From contig JACCRA010000655.1 in the NCBI GenBank assembly GCA_013813825.1, forward strand, positions 1-12,030: 12,030 nt of DNA. The letters are read 5' to 3'. Shown here piece after piece: positions 1 to 5,864 of this stretch. Made by a program: the position numbers and the translations under genes. The DNA comes from Pyrinomonadaceae bacterium. GTDB lineage: Bacteria > Acidobacteriota > Blastocatellia > Pyrinomonadales > Pyrinomonadaceae. The stretch's first letter is position 1. Every line of letters starts with the position of its first letter. Under the pieces are notes generated by a model. It saw nothing but the letters and a program-made list of their open reading frames with translations, was not told the origin of the DNA and made no database searches.

Positions 1-2236
1 CCATCCGGGCGTAGCCAGACAGCGCGACGGCGGGGATGAAACCACCTTCCCGTGATTCCTTCTCTCTCACTTTCCTGATCAGTGAATAGCCGTCCTCCCC
101 CGGCAGGCCGAGGTCGCTGACCAGCACGTGGGGCCGCCATCCCTCAATTAGACTTAACGCTTCCGCCGTAGAACCGACCGCTTTGACTTCGGCGCCGCAC
201 TGCCCAAACACCATCGCCAGCATGGCAAGCGTGTCCTCCTCGTCCTCGACGATCAGTAAACGGAGTCCCCCAAACGTCGGGTAGCCATCAACCGACTTGC
301 CCTCGGCGGGGCGGGGGAAGAGATGCGCCGACGCGCCGACCAGCACGTCGGCCTCTTGGTGTTGTCCATTCACCGGGAGGCTGACGGTGAAGGTCGCCCC
401 CTCGCCTTCGCTCGCGGCGCTGACGGTTCCCCCGTGCAACTCCACGAGGTGGCGCACGATTGCCAGTCCGAGTCCCAGCCCGCCGTGCTTCCTAGTGGTG
501 GAACTGTCGGCCTGACGGAAACGTTCGAAGATGTGGGGTAGGAAGGCGGGGCTGATCCCCGCCCCGTTGTCCCTGACAATAAGGCGCACGTCCCCCCCGG
601 CACGTTCGAGACGCACTTCGATGCGCCCGCCCTGCGGCGTGAACTTGACGGCGTTCGCGAGCAGGTTCCAGGCGATCTGTCGGAGGCGATCCGGGTCTGC
701 CGTGGCCGTCCCGACTTGCGGGTCGAGCGAACACGCGAGGGCGATGCCTTTGGCCTGAGCCGCCGGGCGGATCGTCTCGACCGCCGCGACGACGACGAGG
801 GACGGGTCAGTCGTTTGCATGTTGAGGCGTATCTTGCCGGTGATGATGCGCGACACGTCGAGGATGTCTTCGATGATCTGCGCTTGCGCCCCGGCGTTAC
901 GTTCGATCACCTCAAGGGCATGGGCCGTGGTCTCGGCGTCGAATCGGCCAGAGCGGAGCATGTTCGCCCACCCGACCACCGCCGTCAGCGGCGTGCGCAG
1001 TTCGTGCGAGACGGTCGCGAGAAATTCGTCCTTGGCGCGGTTGGCCGCCTCGGCCTCCCTCCGGGCCTCCCGCTCGCGGGCCAGCGCCTGCCTGCGCTCG
1101 GTCACGTCATGTGCCATGCCCCGCACGATGGGGGCCTCGACGCCCTCGGTGCGCAGCGTGTTGTGGTACTCCCAGACCCTCCTCTCCCCACACGTCGTTC
1201 GCACCTGCATGACGCCCTTAGCGAAGCCATCCCTTTTGATCTTCCGGACGTATTCGTCGAACTCGTCGCGGTATTCGGGCGCTAATCCGTCACGGATGTT
1301 CATCCCGACGAGGGAACTCTGCTCGTACCCTAGAATCCGCGACGCCCACGGGTTCACCGAGAGGATGCGCCCTTCGAGGTCGTGTGTGCAGATCAACTCG
1401 TGGCTGTTCTCGACCAGGTCGCGGTAACGATCCTCGCTCTCGCGCAGCGCCTGCTCGGCGAGTTTGCGCTCGGTGATGTCGCGCAGGATGCTCAGGTTAA
1501 GGCCGGGCGCGAAACGACTGGCGGTGTACTGGGCGACGCGACGCGCCCCGTCTGGGCGCACGAAGGAGAACTCTCCGGTTTCATTCTCTTTCTGGCGGTA
1601 GACTTGGTAGCGTATGGCCGCGTCGGGCGAGGTCGTCGTCGTCAAATCGGAGACGTTCATGCGTAGCAACTGTTCGCGGGGATAGCCCAGCAATTCACAG
1701 GCGGACTCGTTGACTTGGAGGTAGTTCCCGGCGTCGTCGGCGATCACGATGGCGTCCCTGCTGTTTTCAAAGAGCAGGCGGAACTGCTCTTCGCTCTCGC
1801 GTAGCGACTCCTCGGCCCGCTTCTGATAGGTGATGTCCTCGTGAACGAGCACCACCTCGCTGACTCGCCCAAGTGCGTCTTTGACTGGGTGGATGAAGGC
1901 GCGTACCCAGCGGCGCGGGTCGCGGTGCCTCGTGATGTTCGGAATCGTCTCATCAGGGTCGTAGAGCGCCACCGGAATCACGGTCGCCTCCCCGGCAAAG
2001 CCCTGCTCGATGTAAGGCATAACGCCCTTGGCGACGAGTTGCGGGTCTTGGAGGACGTTGTAGTCCCCTATCTGGTCGAGCGTCACCCCCCAGAGTTCCT
2101 CCCAGGCACGGTTGACGCGTAGCGTCCGCCCATCGGGCGCGAAGACCTGAATACTCTGCGGCGACTGCTCGAACATGGAGCGGAACAGACCCAGACCCTC
2201 AACCCGGTCGCCGACATTTAGCTCTTCACTCTTCAT
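1..2236 (-). CDS. Hybrid PAS sensor histidine kinase with C-terminal receiver domain (3' end off window)
   Basis: This frame stays open from ATG at 2236 to the left edge (745 codons), so the C-terminus is missing. Three PAS domains lie at about residues 17-140, 147-258 and 272-385; the first two end in DIT-type PAC motifs (HEDIT, RDITERK) and the third in HDVTERR. A short coiled linker leads to HisKA with SHELRTP, His411 being the phosphoacceptor. The HATPase domain shows the N-box (NLLANAVKF, Asn528), DNGAG at 556-560 and a GLGLGLAI glycine loop near 585-593. A receiver domain begins near residue 658 with acidic pocket Glu664/Asp665 and phosphoacceptor Asp708 in SDLGLPG; a later ALSGYA supplies the conserved Ser. 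No membrane segment or signal peptide is visible, so a cytoplasmic sensor is likely. The stimulus is unknown. Only a weak AGGA lies upstream of the ATG. The gene is divergent from the metallopeptidase operon, and no output regulator is visible. Confidence 0.93.
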   Translation of the reverse strand, partial: MKSEELNVGDRVEGLGLFRSMFEQSPQSIQVFAPDGRTLRVNRAWEELWGVTLDQIGDYNVLQDPQLVAKGVMPYIEQGFAGEATVIPVALYDPDETIPNITRHRDPRRWVRAFIHPVKDALGRVSEVVLVHEDITYQKRAEESLRESEEQFRLLFENSRDAIVIADDAGNYLQVNESACELLGYPREQLLRMNVSDLTTTTSPDAAIRYQVYRQKENETGEFSFVRPDGARRVAQYTASRFAPGLNLSILRDITERKLAEQALRESEDRYRDLVENSHELICTHDLEGRILSVNPWASRILGYEQSSLVGMNIRDGLAPEYRDEFDEYVRKIKRDGFAKGVMQVRTTCGERRVWEYHNTLRTEGVEAPIVRGMAHDVTERRQALAREREARREAEAANRAKDEFLATVSHELRTPLTAVVGWANMLRSGRFDAETTAHALEVIERNAGAQAQIIEDILDVSRIITGKIRLNMQTTDPSLVVVAAVETIRPAAQAKGIALACSLDPQVGTATADPDRLRQIAWNLLANAVKFTPQGGRIEVRLERAGGDVRLIVRDNGAGISPAFLPHIFERFRQADSSTTRKHGGLGLGLAIVRHLVELHGGTVSAASEGEGATFTVSLPVNGQHQEADVLVGASAHLFPRPAEGKSVDGYPTFGGLRLLIVEDEEDTLAMLAMVFGQCGAEVKAVGSTAEALSLIEGWRPHVLVSDLGLPGEDGYSLIRKVREKESREGGFIPAVALSGYARM

Positions 2237-2325
2237 CTCGCGAGCCGTCCTGTACAGATGTGTTGGCGGGATAAGTCAACCTCGAATCGAGTGTGACTGG
2301 TAGTAAAAGCGGAACCGTCCGCCAA

Positions 2326-2344
2326 AGGGGCGGGGGACGCCCCT
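2326..2344. repeat. Short GC hairpin
   Basis: AGGGGCG (2326-2332) pairs perfectly with CGCCCCT (2338-2344) across a 5-nt loop. There is no T tract on either side. It is the first of a hairpin series in the divergent intergenic region; its function is unknown. Confidence 0.5.
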
Positions 2345-2377
2345 AGACATTGTAAAGGAGGTGGACCGGGTTTCCTA

Positions 2378-2395
2378 GCACACGCCCGCGTGTGC
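2378..2395. repeat. Short GC hairpin
   Basis: GCACACG (2378-2384) pairs perfectly with CGTGTGC (2389-2395) across a CCCG loop. There is no T tract. It is the second hairpin of the cluster; as DNA it could also be a dyad operator, which the sequence cannot distinguish. Confidence 0.5.
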
Positions 2396-2442
2396 GCCCC
2401 CGCACAGCGGATCGTTTCGAGGCTCGGGGACAGTCAGTATGA

Positions 2443-2478
2443 GAACAGGCGCAGCGGCCCAAGTCGCTGCGCCTGTTC
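2443..2478. repeat. Perfect 14-bp inverted repeat
   Basis: GAACAGGCGCAGCG (2443-2456) is exactly complementary to CGCTGCGCCTGTTC (2465-2478), with an 8-nt loop. This is the strongest stem in the region. Neither strand has a following T tract, and the position between divergent genes argues against a terminator. A structured RNA or a small palindromic repeat element is possible. Confidence 0.75.
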
Positions 2479-2495
2479 CCACCACCCGCTCTATG

Positions 2496-2564
2496 GGTAG
2501 TGGGCTAGTTTGAAAATGACCACCAGCTTTTACCGGCCTCACAATTTCAAACTACCCCACTACC
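2496..2564. repeat. Long inverted repeat with 29-nt loop
   Basis: Bases 2497-2515 pair with 2545-2563 over 19 positions with one mismatch, and G2496/C2564 adds another pair. The loop covers 2516-2544. The left arm also complements 2479-2487 at 8 of 9 positions, so two folds compete for the same segment. The inverted repeat ends 39 bp before a TATAAT box. Confidence 0.75.
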
Positions 2565-2603
2565 TCGATCTGAGGCGTTTCATGCTCTATCGCCATCATA
2601 AGC

Positions 2604-2609
2604 TATAAT
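2604..2609 (+). promoter_or_regulatory. Candidate -10 box for the metallopeptidase operon
   Basis: A perfect TATAAT lies 49 bp before the GTG start, in the most AT-rich stretch of the intergenic region. No good TTGACA-like hexamer is found at 16-18 bp spacing (CATGCT is the closest position), so support rests on the -10 box and the location. Confidence 0.35.
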
Positions 2610-2658
2610 TAAAAAGAGATATGTGGAACGGGCTTAAGTGACTTTACCCTGAGGTTTC

Positions 2659-3684
2659 GTGGCAGTGGCACTGGCAAATGATCTGAATCGCATGACGGAC
2701 GAGCAACTGCTCGAAATGCGCCTTTGTGATCTGCCTCTGAGCATCGAAGGCACGCCCTTAGAACATCGCGTGGCCTGGCTCTACGAAGAGATTGTTGCGC
2801 GTGGCTTGCGGTTTAACCCTCACGTTTGGCTATCCGAAGAATGGTTTACGCCCGATGAAGTCCCAGGCTTCGCGATCCCTTTCTACTTGGCCCATCCGCG
2901 ATTGGCTAAACTTGAGCGCGCACAGATGTTCGAAGTTGAAGGCGGTACTAAGAGGGAATGTCTCCGCATTATGCGGCATGAGGCGGGTCACGCCATAGAT
3001 AATGCGTTTCGCCTTCATGGCAGAAGACGCTATCGTGAATTATTCGGTTCATTCAAGCGCCCTTATCCTGACTGGTATAAGCCCGAACCTAACAGCCGCG
3101 ACTACGTCCTGCACCTTCCGGCATGGTACGCCCAAGCGCATCCCGCCGAAGACTTCGCGGAGACCTTTGCCGTCTGGCTTGCGCCTAGAGGGTGTTGGAG
3201 GCGGCACTACACGGGCTGGCCCGCGCTCAACAAGTTAAAGTATGTCGATGAGGTGATGAGCGAACTCGCGGGGAAGTCCCCGGTCAACAAATCGCGCGTA
3301 AGGGCCGAAGACTTGCCGGAGATCGAAATAACTCTGCGCGAACATTACCGCAACAAGAAGAAGCATTACGCTTTTCAGTGGCCGCCCAATTACGACCGCG
3401 ACCTGCTCCGCATCTTCTCCTCCGAACCGCGTCACGAGTCCTGTCCGAGTGCGGTCAGCTTTCTCCGGCGTCATCGCCGCGAACTCTGCCACGAAGTCGC
3501 GGAAGGAGCCGGGGCGCACAACTACGCCATCGATCAGAAACTTTCGCACATGACTAATCGCTGCCGGGAGTTGAACCTGCGGGTGTGCCTGACGCCGGAA
3601 CACATCCGGCAGAAAGTGCTTGTCTTGTTAACGGTTCAGACCATGAATGGAATCTATTCCGGTTATCACAGGATTGCATTGTGA
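2659..3684 (+). CDS. Putative zinc-binding metallopeptidase (HExxH)
   Basis: The 341-residue product has HEAGH at residues 107-111 (His107, Glu108, His111) within RHEAGHAID, followed by HPAEDFAETFAVWL at 161-174. There Glu164 or Glu168 could be the third zinc ligand, as in gluzincin-like putative zinc-binding peptidases. No signal peptide or membrane segment is visible, so it should be cytoplasmic. The last 120 or so residues are basic and belong to no domain I recognise. A TGA at 2650-2652 limits the start. GTG 2659 has GAGG only 4 nt upstream; GTG 2665 (10-nt spacing) and ATG 2692 are alternatives. The gene overlaps the downstream ATP-grasp gene by 4 nt (GTGA), so the products probably act together. 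Base composition is visibly less GC-rich than the kinase and sbcC. Substrate and proteolytic activity are unproven. Confidence 0.8.
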   Translation: MAVALANDLNRMTDEQLLEMRLCDLPLSIEGTPLEHRVAWLYEEIVARGLRFNPHVWLSEEWFTPDEVPGFAIPFYLAHPRLAKLERAQMFEVEGGTKRECLRIMRHEAGHAIDNAFRLHGRRRYRELFGSFKRPYPDWYKPEPNSRDYVLHLPAWYAQAHPAEDFAETFAVWLAPRGCWRRHYTGWPALNKLKYVDEVMSELAGKSPVNKSRVRAEDLPEIEITLREHYRNKKKHYAFQWPPNYDRDLLRIFSSEPRHESCPSAVSFLRRHRRELCHEVAEGAGAHNYAIDQKLSHMTNRCRELNLRVCLTPEHIRQKVLVLLTVQTMNGIYSGYHRIAL

Positions 3685-4712
3685 GACGTAAAATCAAAAG
3701 AAAACTTCGCGTCATTGTGCTCGTGCAAACTAACCTGATTCCGCCAGACACCTTGGACGGCGTCGAGAACAAAGAGAAAGAACTCTGGCGCACTGAATAT
3801 GACGTGGTCTCCACCCTACGCGGGATGGGGCACGAAGTCTGGCCTGTCGAAGTACGAAGCGATCTCGGTGTCATTCGGGAAGCCATCGAAGAGCACAAGC
3901 CCCACGTGGCATTCAACCTGCTCGAAGAATTCGACGGCTACCCCCTCTTCGACCAGCATATGGTCAGCTATCTTGAACTGAAAAAGCAAAATTATACGGG
4001 CTGCAACCCGCTCGGATTAACACTAACGCACGACAAGACTCTGACGAAGAAGATTCTCGCCTATCACCGCATCCAGGTGCCGCGCTTCGCCGTCTTCAGG
4101 CTGAACCGCAAAGTCCGGCGGCCAAATCGGCTGAGGTTCCCGCTGTTCGTCAAATCGGTGAGCGATGAAGGTTCGGTCGGAATCTCCCAAGCGTCTATCG
4201 TGCGTGACGATGAAAAGCTGAAGGAACGCGTGGAGTTCATCCACCGTCAGAATCAGACGCATGCGTTAGTCGAAGAATATATCGAGGGGCGCGAGATCTA
4301 TGTCGGCGTCATCGGGAATCTGAAGCTCCAGGCTTATACGCCTTGGGAGCTCGTGATGACTAACCTGCCCGAAGGCTCGCAAAATATTGCGACCGGTAAA
4401 GCCAAATGGGACGTCGAGTATCAAAAGAAGATCGGCCTCGTTACGCAGCCGGCGAAGCTCGAGCCTCAGTTAAGAATAGAATTCGAGCGTCTCTCAAAAC
4501 GCATCTACCGGATACTCGGTCTGAGCGGGTATGCGCGGATCGACTACCGGTTTACACAGCATGGCCGCCTGTATGTACTCGAAGTGAATCCTAATCCCCA
4601 GATAGCGCACAACGAAGACTTTGCCGACTCTGCGGAACACTGCGGCGTGAAGTATCAAGCCTTGCTGCAAAAGATCATGACGCTGGGGATGAGTTATGAC
4701 CCGATGGGATAA
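3681..4712 (+). CDS. D-Ala-D-Ala-ligase-like ATP-grasp enzyme
   Basis: The 343-residue product matches the ATP-grasp ligase fold, which joins a carboxylate to an amine through an acyl-phosphate. An N-terminal alpha/beta domain carries VLVQTN and VAFNLLEEFDGYP. The ATP-binding part has a PLFVKSV lysine (about Lys158), an SDEGSVGIS glycine-rich loop and VEEYIEGRE (about 197-205). The metal site is ARIDYR (Asp288) and EVNPNP (Glu301, Asn303). True Ddl enzymes usually have EVNTxPG, so D-Ala-D-Ala is not assured as the product. I chose GTG 3681 because AGGA sits 7 nt upstream and the start overlaps the previous stop as GTGA; the frame is open 32 codons further upstream, but that would overlap the peptidase gene by 100 bp. 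No cell-wall genes are adjacent, so a dedicated ligation or peptide-modification role with the peptidase is inferred. Confidence 0.85.
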   Translation: MRRKIKRKLRVIVLVQTNLIPPDTLDGVENKEKELWRTEYDVVSTLRGMGHEVWPVEVRSDLGVIREAIEEHKPHVAFNLLEEFDGYPLFDQHMVSYLELKKQNYTGCNPLGLTLTHDKTLTKKILAYHRIQVPRFAVFRLNRKVRRPNRLRFPLFVKSVSDEGSVGISQASIVRDDEKLKERVEFIHRQNQTHALVEEYIEGREIYVGVIGNLKLQAYTPWELVMTNLPEGSQNIATGKAKWDVEYQKKIGLVTQPAKLEPQLRIEFERLSKRIYRILGLSGYARIDYRFTQHGRLYVLEVNPNPQIAHNEDFADSAEHCGVKYQALLQKIMTLGMSYDPMG

Positions 4713-4917
4713 TCGGGAGATGCCACGTTCAGGATTTGTCTGGACCAAGTGCAGCAAGGCTACAGAATCAAGTTGAGAAATAACAGGAAGCCAGCTCAAA
4801 TCGGCAGATTTACTTGTGACGCCTTTGTGACATGACCAACGAGAAATGGCCTAATAGTAGATAATACCAAACGGAAATAGCGATTGTGTGTACATGCGTT
4901 GTTGCCAGTTCCCTCTG

Positions 4918-4933
4918 AACTGCTTCGGCAGTT
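4918..4933 (+). other. UUCG tetraloop hairpin
   Basis: AACTGC (4918-4923) and GCAGTT (4928-4933) enclose TTCG, closed by a C-G pair, the classic extra-stable C(UUCG)G tetraloop. Such loops are common in structured RNAs. It lies 16 nt before the terminator-like hairpin, so both may belong to one short transcript. Confidence 0.55.
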
Positions 4934-4949
4934 GACCGGGATCCGAGAT

Positions 4950-4990
4950 TGCGCTGCTTTCACTCGTTGGAAGCAGCGCAGTTTCGTTTT
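4950..4990 (+). terminator. Rho-independent terminator-like hairpin
   Basis: TGCGCTGCTT (4950-4959) pairs perfectly with AAGCAGCGCA (4971-4980) across an 11-nt loop, followed by GTTTCGTTTT. The orientation suits plus-strand transcription. It is 238 bp beyond the ATP-grasp stop, so it ends either a long 3' UTR of that operon or a separate small RNA. Confidence 0.6.
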
Positions 4991-5467
4991 ATGAGCAAGA
5001 ATCCAAAACTCTGTGGGAGTGAGGAGTGAAGCAGGAAACTAGATGTAGGTCGTGACTTGATTAATATAAGCTCCGGACTTGGTTCGACCATCCGACAGAG
5101 TATTCTATGTCAACCGCTTTTCAATTAACGGTACGCATAAGCTTGGTCGAAGTACATTCCGCTTATGTTTTCTTGTAACTGTATGGTCCCCAAATGCCCC
5201 GCCGAGCCACTTTCGAAAGGTGACAGACCACCCCTCGAATGTCGTAAATTGTAATGTCGGTAAATAATCAGAGGCGGCCGTTACTGCGGCACGGGAGCGA
5301 CTGGTTTGAAATTCTTACGCGCACGCGCTGTCAGCCACGCTGGCAGAGTTATCTAAATCAATAATGGTGAGCAAAGGCGTGCCGCCTAACGACTCATTTA
5401 ACCCGAAGCCTCCGCTCTTACCTTACCTGCAAACTTTTTGCCACTTAAAATGACAATGTTTTTTTGC

Positions 5468-5484
5468 GTTCGCGGCGCGCGAAC
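5468..5484. repeat. 7-bp hairpin upstream of the TM2-like gene
   Basis: GTTCGCG (5468-5474) pairs with CGCGAAC (5478-5484) across GCG. The T run lies before it, not after it, on the plus strand, so it is not a terminator in that direction. It sits 51 bp before the start codon and may fall in the 5' leader. Confidence 0.4.
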
Positions 5485-5535
5485 AAAGCGGCGGGCGCGG
5501 GCGTATAGAGTCGCACGGAGGTTGAAAGAGAAACG

Positions 5536-5757
5536 ATGCGTGAACCAATGTTGGCAGGAAGTCTGAGCCTGATCGTGCCCGGCGTCGGGCAGTTTTATAA
5601 CGGCCAAATTTTAGCGGGCGTGATCTGGATGCTCGCCCTTGTGACAATTATTCCGGGTTTCTGGCTTGGAACAGGCGGCATCCTCGGCCTGCTCTGCCAC
5701 GTGATTGCGGCTTACACCGCCTACAACTACGCGAAGGCGCATCCCGTGCGCGTGTAA
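5536..5757 (+). CDS. TM2-like small membrane protein
   Basis: The 73-residue product begins with a short segment containing PGVGQFYNGQ (residues 15-24), typical of TM2-domain and related small proteins (PGxGxFYxG). Two hydrophobic helices follow at about 24-42 and 46-64, and the C-terminus is short and basic (NYAKAHPVRV). It should be an inner-membrane protein; the biochemical role of the family is not known to me. The start is ATG 5536. A GGAGG at 5517-5521 is 14 nt upstream, which is long, and AAAGAG is nearer; ATG 5548 is an alternative. The gene stands alone and converges on the Ycf48-like gene. Confidence 0.78.
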   Translation: MREPMLAGSLSLIVPGVGQFYNGQILAGVIWMLALVTIIPGFWLGTGGILGLLCHVIAAYTAYNYAKAHPVRV

Positions 5758-5792
5758 AAAGCCGTCGAGCTTCACTAATAAGTTTTCCAAGT

Positions 5793-5833
5793 GCGAAGGG
5801 GCGCGAGCCGATTATTGGCTCGCGCCCCTTCGC
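5793..5833. terminator. Strong hairpin between convergent genes, likely bidirectional terminator
   Basis: A perfect 17-bp GC-rich stem (5793-5809 with 5817-5833) encloses the 7-nt loop GATTATT. It lies between the stop of the plus-strand TM2-like gene and the stop of the minus-strand Ycf48-like gene, as expected for a shared terminator. Neither side has a proper T tract, so termination would rely on the stem or on another factor. Confidence 0.6.
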
Positions 5834-5864
5834 GTGTTCATTGAGACTGCCAAAGTGATAACGC

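Larger units (their letters stand above)
2237..2658. other. Divergent intergenic region rich in inverted repeats
   Basis: These 422 bp separate two genes transcribed away from each other. I see no convincing protein gene. The region holds four compact hairpins and one longer inverted repeat: 2326-2344, 2378-2395, 2443-2478, 2479-2503 and 2496-2564. None is followed by a T tract on either strand. The last 80 bases are AT-rich and contain a TATAAT. Both promoters of the flanking genes should lie here. Confidence 0.7.
4713..5535. other. 823-bp intergenic region without a convincing gene
   Basis: This stretch is AT-richer than the flanking genes. The only open frame of note on the plus strand (5079-5267, 62 codons) has no ribosome-binding site and a composition unlike the local proteins. 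Structural content: a UUCG-capped hairpin at 4918-4933, a terminator-like hairpin at 4950-4990, an 8-bp hairpin with one wobble pair at 5328-5346, a separated 8-bp inverted repeat (5286-5293 with 5378-5385) and a 7-bp hairpin at 5468-5484. A weak promoter for the TM2-like gene may be TTACCT at 5423-5428 and TAAAAT at 5446-5451 (17-bp spacing). Confidence 0.6.

Noticed and set aside
716..1427. Plus-strand open frames of about 190-200 codons
   Set aside because: They lie opposite the sensor kinase, whose domains are unambiguous on the minus strand; the plus-strand translations show no domain and have Arg/Ser-rich shadow composition.
2354..2363. Perfect Shine-Dalgarno-like AAAGGAGGTG
   Set aside because: The frame beginning at its GTG stops after five codons, and the next ATG (2439) is about 75 nt away and encodes only 24 residues across a hairpin. 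It does not mark a gene.
3585..3680. Upstream extension of the ATP-grasp reading frame to an ATG at 3585
   Set aside because: It would overlap the metallopeptidase gene by 100 bp. The GTG at 3681 has an AGGA 7 nt upstream and a typical GTGA overlap, and the ATP-grasp fold begins just after it.
5080..5090. GGTTCGACC resembling a tRNA T-arm
   Set aside because: The flanking bases do not pair as a T-stem, and the preceding 70 bases show no D-arm, anticodon arm or acceptor match.
5079..5267. 62-codon open frame on the plus strand
   Set aside because: There is no ribosome-binding site, no recognisable motif, and the product looks like random translation of intergenic DNA.
5378..5410. Integron attC-like start: GCCTAAC followed by a sequence resembling cassette recombination sites
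   Set aside because: An attC needs a GTTRRRY partner to the right forming a long imperfect palindrome. The only candidates down to 5535 (GTTTTTT, GTTCGCG, GTTGAAA) do not fit, and no integrase or cassette gene is present.
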